Shown: one piece after another, positions 35,239 to 47,788 of the stretch
Numbering within the stretch: the stretch's first letter is position 1
How the letters are laid out: every line of letters starts with the position of its first letter
Source: Miscanthus floridulus
Taxonomy: Eukaryota; Streptophyta; Magnoliopsida; Poales; Poaceae
NCBI RefSeq assembly: GCF_019320115.1
Contig: NC_089593.1
Span: 15,342,789-15,406,788 of the forward strand
Length of the DNA stretch: 64,000 nt
Direction: 5' to 3'
Notes under the pieces: generated by a model
The model's input: the letters and a program-made list of their open reading frames with translations, nothing else
The model's database searches: none
Told to the model about the DNA's origin: nothing
Position numbers and translations under genes: made by a program

Positions 35239-36463
35239 AGGGAAGAGGGCCGTCGAGGATTTGGGAGCGCGGGAGGGTGCGGGCGTGCAGGTTGGGCTGT
35301 GGGCCGTGGGCTTATGGGCTCAATATATGAAGTTGCATATAGTGTTTCTTTTGCGTTTTGTAATGTGCCGTGAAAACAAAATATTAGAATTTGATTCTCG
35401 AGGTAACTTCATTTTCCATTTGGAATTCTATTTGCTTTTACCTAACACTACTACTACTCTGTATTGTACCGGACAAAAAACAAGTAACACTCTCATAGGA
35501 TCTATCTGTTTCTACGATTGTTCCTCCTTTTGCCGCACCAAAGACAAAGTTCCTGCAAATGGCTCACAACGGCGTCTCCAAGCGTACCCAATAATCCTTC
35601 CCAATCTATGATTTTTAGGAAAAAATTTAAAAAAAAATCCATCTCCAACAACTCTCAAACTCACCTCCAATCTTTTGGCGCTTGAGAAAACCTTCCTTCC
35701 GTGTAAAGACGTGCGGAGATCGCGCGTTTTTATCCTTCGCCCAATCTAAAGGTGAGAGAGTGGAGAAAGAATAAAGAGTACAAAAAAAGTTCTGGATGCA
35801 AATATACAAGAGAGAAAGAATATATAAAAGTGGTTAGGATTCCTGATGTAAAATTGTCTTCTATATTTTCGGAGTGAATTATTGGGAACTGTTGATGATG
35901 TTCTTATTTATTTCTTCCAATACCTTTTGGCGAATTGAAAAACTCAATGATTTTGGAAGAAATTCTTAGAAACTTTTGGAGATGCTCTTAAGTTTTACTT
36001 CTACACCTCCTAAAAGAAGCTGGTGCCAGTATATGTGAGTGGAGAAGAATGGCGAAAATACAGGACTTAGCTCTGGTAAACAGGCCCTTAATAAAGTGAG
36101 TTTTTATTTATATACCTGCCGACTTTTTAGAAAGACAGGATTTATTTTTCGATCACCAAATGATATCCCAGTTTATTTCGAAACAAATGAGAAAAGCTTC
36201 CAAACGAGTTTACATTCCTTCAAAAAAAATGCAGTTCAGAAAAAAAAGCCAGCGAATAGACAGTTTCAAACGAAGCCAAGACTGCAATCATGCAAAACTC
36301 TGGGCGCACAATATTTGTTACAACAGCAAATTGAATACACGCTAGGGCACTGCTCCTCCAATCTGTTGGCACATGCGGACATGCCTGCAGCCTGAACAAT
36401 TGCCGGCATAGTTAACACCGCAAGACAGATCCACTATGGACTTGTTAGCCCCCGGAGGTCCGA
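35239..36463. other. Intergenic, with MITE-like segment 35636-35991
   Basis: The segment with ccatctccaacaactctc (35638) and cttttggagatgctctta (about 35990) resembles an 'agagcatctccaa' MITE. No gene is supported elsewhere in this interval. Confidence 0.4.
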
Positions 36464-37230
36464 TCCAAGCGCTAGCGTCCGAACGCTCCACACACAGGGA
36501 GCGATCGAGCGCCTAGCGCGTCAGGCTCGCGAGGAGAGCGCACCAGTAGTGGTCTCGCATTGTCCTGGACGTCATCCGTGCCGCCGGCCGTTTCCCACGC
36601 GTATCCATTGCGCAACACCCGATTTATTTTTGAAACATCCAAATGCAACACTGCAACATAAAAAAAAAGATAGATAAAACACTTGAAACAAACGTCTGAA
36701 ACACTTGCAAAAAAGTTTGGAAAACATTTGAAAACCATTGCAAACATATGCAACATCTAGATGAAACACTTACAAACATATATGTATGAAACACCTGAAA
36801 ATACTTTAGAAATATATACTTGCAACATGCATGTATATGCAACATCTAGATCTACTTTGCAATATCCAGACAAAACACTTGTAACATTCATTTGGAACAG
36901 ATGAAACATTTAGAACATACACTTGAAACATACGTGTATAGCCATTACAACATGTGCAACATCGTTATACACACTTGCAACATACCTTGAAAACATCTGA
37001 AACACTTAAAACATACTATTACAATATATGCTTAGATCTACTTTTGCAACATCGATATACAACACTTGCAACATACCTTAGAAACATCAGAAACACTTAA
37101 AATATACTATTGCAATATGTGTTTTCAGTCTAGTATCTGCTTGCTGCACGAATGGAGGCTTGTCGACGTGGGGCTCAACGCCGGCACAGAGCTTAAAAGC
37201 CGTAGAGTGGCACGGAGGTCTGGTGGTGAC
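36464..37230. repeat. Repeat related to the 33.2-33.96 kb unit, opposite orientation
   Basis: It begins with gcgctagcgtccgaacgc, then GC-rich sequence, then many gaaacacttgcaacat and tatgcaacatctag words (36630-37130). These are the complement of the 'atgttgcagta' words at 33.2-33.6 kb. It is GC-rich again at the end. I do not recognise the family. Confidence 0.55.
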
Positions 37231-39690
37231 GATGGACATCAAAATATAACATATGGTTCATGAATGTTCGAGTATGTCAAAATCCAAACTGAATTTTGCT
37301 ATCAAGAGCTAGAAGACAAGTTCCACTCTTCTACTATGAAAAGATACACCCATCTCTAGACACTTCAAGAAGTAGCTGCAAATTTGGTTTTTACTACTAC
37401 TACACTAATGTGATCAAGAAGTATCTTGAAGTTTAGTTGCCAATTAGCTATACATGAGTTATTACGTAGTTGTCATATGTGAGATGTTATCTAGTTGTCA
37501 TATTAGTTGCGTGTGAGTTGTGTAAGCCTTATGAGCCTATAAATAGAGGCAAGCCTCAAGTTTGTAAGAAGGTTTTGATGTAACCACTATAGTTATCAAT
37601 AGAACATGTTGCTATACCCTTAGATCAGCAGCAGCATAAGCTTGGTGACACCATCCAGAGATAGGCAAGCTAAGCTCCGTTGCTTTGTTTCAATCAACAG
37701 AATCATTTAAGCATGATATATATATACTGAAAGCTGCATGCCAATGGTCATTGCCATACCAGGTGATAAGCACAAAATATTGCAGAAGCTTCAGGATCGT
37801 TTTCAGATTGAAAATCATGGAAAGACTTTGGTACTTTAGGCAAAGGAAATGATATTTCAGGTCAGGAATTATTGCAGTTAGGTCGCTCTGAGTCAAACAC
37901 AATCCAAATCGCTGGAAGAGATGTAGTTTTGTAAGGTTATGCATGAAACATTGCCTAGCAGTAATGGTTAATTTAAAAAATGGGTGATGGTATGAAGGGA
38001 CATATGAAATACTAAAGGTGAAATACGAAATATTAGCAATATAGGAAGGCGCGCAACTAAAAATGAGTGATGGCGCAGGATACTAAAGGTGAAATACGAA
38101 AGATTCCACAGAATAGACCTTGACAGATATTATTAATAGTATTGCTGAGGGGGGAAATCAGTGTACAACTGTGCGGCGAAGAAAACTGCTATGTACGTGT
38201 CTACTCAAACAAAGGTCAAAGCTTCGAAAAGGAGATGTTCTGTGTCATTATTCATAAGCAAAAACAATTGCAGGTATTCTTTTCATCTAAAGGTACCATG
38301 TTCATAAATCATAACATGAGCTGCACCGTTCCATCCATATCTGATCTCATATCATTCAGTCACTTGAATTTGAAACACAATTAGTAAACATGAAGCAATT
38401 TTGATTTGGGTCGAGATATCGGTAGGGTATGAACAAAAGCCTCCTTTTAGGGACGCTGAGGGAAACCAACTTGTTACTGGTAGCCGGTCATTGTACATAG
38501 AGAGTGTCATTTTTACTGTACTAAAACTGTCCAGTTGACTTTGAGGTGGCACAATCTTAGATGTAATGCATATATATAGGGATCGATTCCTGAAACAGAA
38601 ACCTCAAAACCACTGTCAGATAGAAAGTGTAATTTACATTGAATTTACATATCACGTGTTGGAAGATGCCAATGAAAGATAACTCGAATTTTGCTAGATT
38701 TGATTTGTTCCGTCCAAAGGGAAGTGCACAATCTAATTCGTTAAGATACTGACAAATGCAATTCATTCATAGAACTGGCCAGTGGGGTGCATATAGACAG
38801 TGGATAAATTGTTCCCTCGCTAATTTCATTCAGCACACAAACACACACAGCAGAAATCAAAATGACTCAATCCAGATTAGATTCTTCATAAATAGCACTG
38901 CATTTAGCTGAACATTATTGTTCGTAACAGATGAAAGAGAGGTGCAAGGACCACAAGTGTACAACATAATACTACAGTATTACATAGGATTAAGCTTGGT
39001 CATACATCTAGAGCATTTTGCCTACAAGAAATGCAAAAGGAGATAATGGCATGGTCTGATAACATTGTTTCCCTGCAAATACAAGCCACCTTTTCACGGT
39101 CCAGATTTATGTAAGATGGTCTGATAATGGCATGGTCTAATAACATTGTTTCCCGGCAAATACCAATGAGTCCCTCTTGCACCATAAAGGTAACCACTAA
39201 TAAGCTAGAAAAGGTCCTTGTACTGAGCTAAAGCCAGAGCCATGTGGCCCTCATAGTTGTACTGTAAGTCCCAGATGATCACTTACAGATAAGTCCTTAA
39301 GAAGAGGAATCTAAAGCATCTGGAAAGTAGCCAAACGCTCCAGCCCCCTTTAACCATGTTGCTAAAAAGTTATCCTTTAGTTTTTATTGCATATTCCATT
39401 AGTCAAGTTACAAGATCATGACTTTAGTTGAGCACTAGCATCATACTACCCAATGCAGTACCCCATAGGTGACAAGGAATCCAAGATATCAAATAGCTAG
39501 GAAAATTTGCTACGGTTGCCAAGGTAGACATATGCATATGATTAAATTATTAAAGGACAACAAGGAAAATCCCATGCTATACTTTCCTTAAAACTTAGAT
39601 CCTTCTTCAAGTCAAAACCTTCAATGAACTGTTTCTCGATTCACCACGTATAGCTCACCAACTGGACAAGATCATAACGCACCACATAAA
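37231..39690. other. Intergenic; possible solo LTR remnant near 37.3-37.69 kb
   Basis: cctataaatagaggcaagcc at about 37537 is a good TATA context in a block reminiscent of a short Copia LTR, but I could not fix TG...CA ends or a target duplication. A near-tandem repeat of 'gataatggcatggtct(g/a)ataacattgtttcc' occurs at 39037 and 39124. No coding gene is supported. Confidence 0.35.
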
Positions 39691-42249
39691 CATCCATGCA
39701 ATCATATACGAAGCAAACAATAGAAATAAATTAGAATAGTACACCAACCATAAAATCAAGATGAAAAGTTTTTAAAATAAATCTATGTCTCGCTACGAAC
39801 ACACAGACCACAAAAATCGAAGCTATAACGAAGAAGTTATGATTTAAACAAGATTTTCTTTAATAAAATAATAGATTAAAACTAATCTTGAATTTCAAAA
39901 GTTGAAAATATATTTAATAGTAGCTTAAACATGTAGATTACTCAATTACGAATCTGACGCAACTTGAACGGATCAAATTGGAGTTAAAACGAAGAAGTTA
40001 TAGCTTAAATAAAACTAGTGGCAAAATTGTAAATAGATGAAAGCGTATTTTGGATCTAGCTGAAGTAACTACATTTTCAAAAGAAGAAAACGCATTTTGA
40101 ATCTAACAGAGGGAATCCACGCTTTCCATAAAGAGAAAATGTATTCTAAAGCTAACCGAAGGAAACTACGCTTTCTGAAAGAGAAAATGCATTCGAAGAA
40201 TACGTCATGGACTGTGGGTTTAGACATAGAAAATTGCAGGGGCTCTTATGCAAAATGCCATAATGAAGGGGTATTGCGCGATCTCGGCCATTGGATCTAA
40301 GACGTACAGCTAGGATTAGAAGGGAGAGGGAGAGAGAGAAGATGCGGTCGGCCGGAACAGTAGCCCGACAACGGCGCCATTGCTGGAACTTTATCGGCGT
40401 TCGCCCAGTTGGCGATTCCAGTCATCATCAACCAAAACAAGGGCATGGGAAGGGAGAGCAGAGCATGGCGGATCGATCTAGAGGATCAGGAGGGACCACG
40501 AGGGCACGGTGACGGTGCAGGGCTCGCCTGAGCGGTTCGGACTCACCAGTGAAGCTTCGGCGAGCTTGTGAAGGCGGCTTAGAGCGAGAGGGAGAACAAG
40601 AGAGGTACCTGTGGGTTCCTTACCCTTAGGCGAAGCTCAGGAGGGGCTCACGTCGTCGCAGAAGTAGCGGAGCGGCGAAGCGAACGGCGTCAGCGGCTTT
40701 AGGGTTTCAAGCTCAGATGTGGCGCTGTGAGCTCAGCAGAGGCGATGGCTACGAGCTAGGGTTTGGGATGAGGGCAGTGCGACACCTACGACTTTGTTTT
40801 ATAGGGGTCCAGGCATGGTGCGCACGCCATGTGGCAGAACCACCTAATCTAATGCCTCCTAGGAGTGCTCGTCTTCCATTAGACACTAAGCACCCAAGGG
40901 AGAACACTAAATTACTCAGTTTCGTTGGGCACACCACAGGGGAGAACCCGAAAATCCATATTTTTGCCATCAGGATCACAAATGAGAGAATAAAGCTTAC
41001 ATCATTCTTAACCATTTCTTACATCACTTTTAATACAACATCAGAGTATAATATTTATTGTAATACAACATGATGTAATCATGTTATCAGAGTTATGAAC
41101 AATTTAATTTAACAGCGGAATATAAACATGTGCTCAGAATTACAGCGGAAATAAATATCTATTCATGACATGATGAAGTATTGATATATAAAAACTATGA
41201 CAACAGATTATAAACTTTCCTTTATAAAAATATTTGGTGAGAGTTATCAATAAAACTATGATCGTAGCGTAAAGAAAATCCTCTCTGAGCCCACCAGGAG
41301 GAATCCACACACAAGGATCAGCTCTAGCCTCCACCTGTCACCTGCAACAGGGGGAATAAAACCCTGAGTCTCAATTGTACTCAGCAAGACTTACCTGATA
41401 GGAGAAAAGAAAAGACTCTAAGGATATGCAAGGCTATCTGGCTGGTGGGTTTATTACATTGACGGGAAGCATTACTAAGCGTGTGTCTTTATATTCGATT
41501 TTTATTAATAGCCATTGGTTCGTTAACTAACCATTCTATGTAAGCACTTGTACTACTTTCAAGCAGATGGTAAGCAATCAGAGTTCATTTTTCCATTCCA
41601 TCTTTCATCTTTCAGTTCTTACTACGGTGCTAGACCGCAGACAAGCCATACCGGAACGCCAGCGATTCGTGAATCAATGCCCCCAGCTGGGTACCCCGAA
41701 AACACATGCCCCGATTGTACCCTGGGCACAAGCAGGACCAACCCGTCACCCTCCTGTCCTGGGGTCCTAGGTCCCCGTCCAAACTGGGACTCTGAGCCCC
41801 TGCCCCTGAGTTCTGGACTCAGTACGGTGCAAGGACCTCCTCCACCAAAACAAAACCCTGACAGTCGGTCCGGAAAGAGCCGAAACCCATGACAAGAGAG
41901 CAACAAGTCTTCCAAGTGTCCATACACAAGTATGTGCTCGGGATAATAAGTCTATGACTTGCCTAGAGTCTTATGCAATGGCCGGTCCTTAACTGACATA
42001 GACAGGGAAAGCAGTGTAACCAAGCCATGCCCCACATCCACGGCGACACAACCTCTTACACCCACCAATACCCAAACCATATCCCTGCCCCGTCACCATT
42101 TTCCTTTCCACCATTTTTATATCTTTCCAGTGATAATAATCCAATAATATATTTCCTATTTCTCGCAAGTGACAGACAATCACTCGACTTTTATCGGAGT
42201 CATGTAGCATAGCATTCTACACGATCCTGTCATACTAGTAAGACTCATA

Positions 42250-42334
<85 letters not shown>

Positions 42335-45300
42335 AGTGGGTTTCATTCAACTCCTTAAAACTTAATGCACAAATATAATTTAAACTACAGAAAAGTAGGG
42401 GTTATGCACCGGGGCTTGCCTGGGTAAGATATATATTAAAAAGTTAGTATCTGCATCTTCAAATCATCCACCATCAGCTAAATAGAATGCCCATTGCATC
42501 ATCTCCTGGAGAGAATACCATTACACCATCTTCGGATTTCCAATCATCCTTCAATTGATCCGTTGATCCATCATCGTACCTATATGATATGTAATGCGAT
42601 GCAATGCAAGAAGTAATTAATCAACTGCAACCGTGATTCGTACAATACGATTTACATCTCTCAAGTTAATGAGCTAGTTCTAACGACCACCATACTTATC
42701 TACGTATCCATGTTGTCGAATAAGACGTTATTTTTCAACAATTATTTTAGTTATATAAACCCAAGTTGTTTCCTGATTCTATTCTATCAATTTAATCTTT
42801 ATTTGCAATAGGACATCATTATCTGTTTAGCAAACTAATTATTCTGGAGCTACAAAAATTATAGTGAGTACCTAATATTGCTAGGAGCCTACTGTCAAAA
42901 TTTCAGATCCAACACTATTATCAATTTATCACAACAATTCCTACAAGTTTATATTTTTACCATATTAAGTACCTTAAATTAATTATATAGCTTTCAAGAA
43001 TATTATCAAACTATGTGAACAAAATATACTAACAAGTAGATCATGATTTTAGGAGACTAACAAAATTGATTTCATCATTTTTGGACCCCTATACTATTTT
43101 ACATTGATTTTACAAGTTAATATAGAAACATATATTAGAAAAGCATTTATATAACGTAAAGGGCCGAAGGCAACCCATTTCGGCCCAGCAAACGCGTGGG
43201 CATGCGCACGGGCCCTCGCGGCGCGGCGTTGGCCCAGTAGCACGGCGCGGACCACCGACCAGGCGCGGCCCAGCCAGGGCGCGTGGTGTGCGCGGCCCAC
43301 AGAGGCACGAGGCCCAGCGCACAACGCGGCACTAGGCGGACACACGGCCAGTGGCCCAGCAGCAGTGAAACATCATGGGCGTCCCATCAGCGGTGAATAC
43401 CGCGCGAGCAACCCAAACGGCCAGTCAACCGGCTGGCCTAGCGCGATGGCGAGCGCGGCCCAACAAGGCGGTAACCCGCCGGCCCAAGCGGACGCAGCGA
43501 CGACACTTAGCGATGAGGCCCCTGAGTTCTCTCTAAATCAACTAACGGTACAAATGTACTATTTATGTGAGTCTCGTATTTTACAATAAGAACCCCGTAC
43601 AAAATTTTACTTGGATTTCTCACCTCGGCTCCTCCCACAAAACAGAGCACCGGCAAGGAGGACATCTGCCGGCCACGGAAACGGCTCACCGGCGATGGGC
43701 AGCAGGCGGTGGCACGGTGGCTGGCGAGGGCAGACCCATAGGCACCGGCAGACACAGCGCACCCTCGGCTAGACCACGCACGTGCCGGGGCAGGGCACAG
43801 CGGCCTGGCCGTAGGCGTAATACGGCAACGCCCCGAGCAGGGGCGACTGTGGCTCCCGGCGATGCGGATACGACGAGGATGGGGATGCGGCGCAGGGCTT
43901 GGGAGGGGCAGCGCCAAGGCGGTGGTCCAGCGCGGCCGTGGGGGGCCCATGCGTGCTCGTTCGCACATGCGACGGACGAGCCACAGCGGCGCACAGCGAC
44001 TGCTGTGGGCATCGGAAGGGAAGCGGTAGGGGCGCCGACGCGCGGGACGCTGCGGTTCGGGCGTGCAAATGGACCAGGATGGACACAGTGGCGGCGGGCG
44101 AGTGGCGCAGCGACGGCGGCCTCGGCCAAGGCGGGAGCTCACACGAGGTAAAGCAGAGGAGGGGGCGACGCTCACGTGCGGTCACGCGGGGAGGAGTACG
44201 CGGCCGTGCGGTGGCGGCCACGGCGCAATGGGGGAAGACAGCGGGGCACAAGAGGGGCTCAGTCTGGTGCGGCCGCGGCAATAGCGCTGCGGACGCAAAG
44301 GGAGGTGGCATGGTGCTGCGTCGTCACGGCCGCAGGCGCAGGCAGTCGCGGAGGTCGGCACGACGGCGGGCACGCATGCACGGCATGAGGCCACGACGGG
44401 CGCTGCGATTGGGAGGCGCGGCTGCTCGGCGACTACGGTGATGGCCATGGAGCAGCAGGGAGCACCGATGCTGGAGGTGGAGCAATGCTAGGAAAAACTG
44501 GGCGGCGCTAGCAGGACGGCGAAGGAAGCGACCAAGGCGGCTGCGGGGAGTTCCAGCGAACGCCGGGGTGCCAAGCGAGCACGGCACGGCTAGCGAAGGC
44601 AGCCCTTCGTCACCGGCAGGCATGGAGATGGAATGGGCGCGGGCCACGATGGGGCTCAGCATGGCGGCACAGAGGAGCTCGAGACGAGAGGACGCGGAAG
44701 GAAGGAGCGGGGAAGGAGAGGGGACACAGGTGCAGGACGCGCGGGTGCTCGCTAAGGAGAGCAGGGCGGAGTTTCAGGGTGAGGTGGTTGCGGGCTACAC
44801 ATGGAGGAGCAGCAGGGAGCGAGGCGGCGCTGTGGGGGGGGGGGAGCCGAAGCGGAATCGTGGCTCCAGCGTGGGAAGAAAGGTGCGACGCGTGCTGTCG
44901 CGCGAGGAGTAGGCCAAGGTGATGGGGGTGCTGTCAAATTGATTGCTTGGCTCGGTACAGAGGCAGTCCAGACAAGCGAGGACAGACTGAGACAAGCCGC
45001 AGCAGGCAGACACAAGCTGAGCCATGCAAGGCAAGCAAGCTCAGAGAGCAGAGACATTCATGACGCCGTAGAATGAAGCGACGGAACAAGCAGTGACGGA
45101 GGGAAGCAAGAAAGCAGTATACGACAGCAGCAGCCCGGCCAACTTTCACTAATGCAGGAGCAGCGTGGCAGCAGCAAGGACGGCATATGTTCCACGCGCT
45201 ACGGCACGGCGATGGCTCATACTCGTACCGAGCCCTGGAACGAAATATTAAGGTGTTATGCAATTATTTTGCGCAAAACAAATCGCCACAACCAACGCTT

Positions 45301-45950
45301 TAAAATATAATTTCTGATTTTTACCGTTGGCGCGAAAGGTTGGTTTTTAAATTTTAAAATCCGAGAAAATTGTTTCAAAAATTTTACTTAGGCCTAAATC
45401 ACGGTGCTAAACGAGTTCGTAACACCAGGGGTGTTACACGTCGAATCATGGGGAGTACGGCGGCGGCGAAGATTCTGATTCGGGGCAGAGTCCTGGTTTG
45501 GCACGTTGCGAGGAGGGAGACGACTGACGTGCATGTCCCACCGGTCAGCAAGACAAGGGTGGATGGCCCAGACGTCAGACGGAGAGAGGGAGAGGAGAGT
45601 TGTCGCGCGGACGCCAAGAGGGAGAAAGGGAGGGAAGGAAGCTGACCGAGTGGGCTGCGGGGGTGGAGCAGGCCTTCAGGCCGAATGGAGAGGGAGAGGG
45701 TGAGTTTTTTTTTCTTTTTATTCCAAACTCATTTTCAAAAGCAATTCAAACCATTTTAAATTTTAGACAAAGTCACACATTTTAATAATTCAAATGCACC
45801 AGCATGTATGCACAAATAAGTTGCTAAACCTTAGGATGAATTTTTAATTTAATGAAAAATATTATTTTTCCTATATTTCATGAACATAAAAATACAAAAT
45901 TTAAATCACTTTAACTCTATTTCAAAAAGAGCAAATTTTAGGGTGTTACA
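39691..45950. repeat. Large non-coding repeat block, probable non-autonomous retroelement remnants
   Basis: AT-rich flanks surround GC-rich cores (40.3-40.75 kb, 43.15-45.2 kb). LTR-like ends GGGGTGTTACA (45438) and AGGGTGTTACA (45950) suggest two nested minus-strand elements starting TGTAACACC. The words 'ctcaattgtactcagcaagacttacctg' (41372) and 'ttatgcaccggggcttgcctggg' (42403) look like parts of a high-copy grass repeat. Overlapping frames of up to 222 codons on both strands at 43.5-45.1 kb are products of GC composition. No gag or pol was recognised and the left end was not found. Confidence 0.45.
42252..42331. repeat. (TA)n microsatellite, about 40 units
   Basis: Eighty bases of uninterrupted AT alternation. 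Confidence 0.95.
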
Positions 45951-46256
45951 CACCGTTTATGACTTCTTCAACTTATAATAAAACAAGGCCAATGGAGGTG
46001 AGATGAAACAGATCAATTACAGATGCTTTGTCCGTTTTCGTTACAGTTCACTAAAGACCATATAATAAATAAATAAACTCTGATTTATGCACCTCGTCCT
46101 TCATTCACACGTCAATAGTAGCAAAGTAAAGAAATTGCAAGATAATGAATCATATACCTCCTTGAGCCTACAAATCCAAGATATGCGATCCTCTTGCTAG
46201 ACGTGCACCAAACAGTTTTCTCAAGCCTGAAACTTACAAAGTAGTACTACGGTTAG

Positions 46257-46746
46257 TGTTGACGAGATATCGCCGATAGTCCACCAAGGGGTATACCCAC
46301 GATGGTAGATTGTGTGGTAGAGGTGCGCGTGATCAGGAACTAGATGGCAACACAAACACAGGAACATAAGATTTATACAGGTTCAGGCCATCAAGATGAT
46401 GTAAAACCCCTAGGTCCTGTGTTATGTTGGTTTGTATTGATTGGATAGAACAATGAGGTGATGAGATTAGTTTTGAGGGGGTCCCCTACCCGTCTTATAT
46501 AGCTCGGATATAGGGTTACAGGTCGGTTAGATCTAAGTCTAATCAGATAAGCGATAAGCTTTACATGGAATCAAATATTCGACATATCCTAACAGATTAA
46601 TCACCATCTTTAGGATATCTTCGGTAGCCTTACAGTGTACGCCGATTAGTTTTGTGCGCCGCAAGTCTTGATGTCGTGGGCGGGACCGTCCCTAATAGTG
46701 CGGCCCATGTCCCTCGTCGTGAGTAACTGGGGTTATACCCCCCACA
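46257..46746 (-). repeat. Probable Gypsy LTR (solo or fragment)
   Basis: A block of about 490 bp starting TGTTGACGAGATATC and ending TATACCCCCCACA, so both strands read TG...CA. It contains 'ggaacataagatttatacaggttcagg', similar to the 'aaggtttatactggttcaggc' word in the LTR at 2.4 kb. The flanking pentamers (gttag / gcaag) do not match, so it is not a clean solo LTR and the right end may be misplaced. Confidence 0.5.
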
Positions 46747-46869
46747 GCAAGTCTCCGAGCACCTTGCATCCGCTGAGCAACGCCGTCTTGATCAAGTCCG
46801 AGCAGTTAAACTTGGAGCCGACCAATTTAACCGATAATTTGACCAGTTAAACTGGTAGTCCCAACGGTT

Positions 46870-47001
46870 GAAAATAGCAGCTATCTCTACAAATGCATTT
46901 CTTGAGGAGGCTCAATTGGGACGCCACTGTATAGGCAGCTGTAGATTGAGCCGGTTCTACACAAAAAGGGTCTCGTTGCTGAAAATAAATTCTGTGTAGT
47001 A
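46870..47001. mobile_element. CACTA terminus remnant
   Basis: On the minus strand the end reads (t)tACTACACAGAATTTATTTTCAGC. The subterminal words gtagaaccggctcaatctacagc follow, as in the gccgcccc-type CACTA families. The outermost base pair is mutated and no partner end is visible. Confidence 0.5.
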
Positions 47002-47003
47002 AT

Positions 47004-47659
47004 GAGAATTCAGGACATACAACTAACTAAAATTTCTTATCTGTGTTTTCTTTTTATTTGTTTCTTTTCTAACCCAATAGCCATATATGTACTTTGTTAT
47101 TTCCTTAAGGTTGTGATGATATTGACTAATTATCAATTTACTATATGCATTTTAATCCTGATTCATAATTGTCATCCATATGTCTGACATAGGTTTAGTT
47201 GAAACCTTTGCTTGAGTTATATTAACTCTCATTTAGCCCACTCTAGGTTTTGTTTTCTGAGTTTCAAATATACAATGATTTGTAAGAAAAGTTTTCCTCT
47301 CCATTTTAAGTTAACCATAGTGCCTGTAACACTTCTAATTGTACTCTTAGTTGCTAGTTTGTACAATGAATAAACATGCACTTTCAGCTTGGCTTGTGGT
47401 GCAAGAGATCTCTTTTCTCTCTCGAAGATGTAGGTGCAACCCTATAATTTTTTTTTTGAAAAACTTTAGAGTGGTTACAACTAAACTACATATCAATATA
47501 AATATATTATAATATATATTTAATTTCAAAATATAAGAATATTTATCTAAAATAGCAAGTTATATTCTTTAATATCATGGAGCATTAATGATAATTTAAC
47601 ATGAATTTTTGTTTCTAAACATGGCATAGGTGGGCAATTTATATGTTAGTTTATGACAT
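47004..47659. other. Intergenic AT-rich, nothing recognised
   Basis: No gene, paired repeat or RNA signal was seen. Confidence 0.5.
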
Positions 47660-47788
47660 TTAGAGCATCTCCAGTAGACTACCTAAATGGACTACCTATC
47701 CCTAATTTAGGTAGTGGGAGCAAAAAACCAGCTCCAGTAGACTACCTACTTGACCCAACAGATTTGTTAGCTACCCAAATCACCCCTC
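47660..47788. mobile_element. MITE-like fragment split by the Copia insertion
   Basis: 'agagcatctccagtagactacctaaatgg' and a second 'agctccagtagactacct' copy mark an agagcatctccag-type MITE. The sequence is cut at 47788 by the Copia LTR. The target continues at 59460 after the duplicated CCCTC. Confidence 0.45.

Noticed and set aside
37400..37690. Host promoter with TATA (cctataaatagaggc)
   Set aside because: No coding exon follows. The context looks more like an LTR remnant, and neither could be proven.
43507..45063. Many overlapping frames of 100-222 codons on both strands
   Set aside because: Stop-poor GC-rich DNA opens several frames at once. No frame shows a motif, codon pattern or splice structure.
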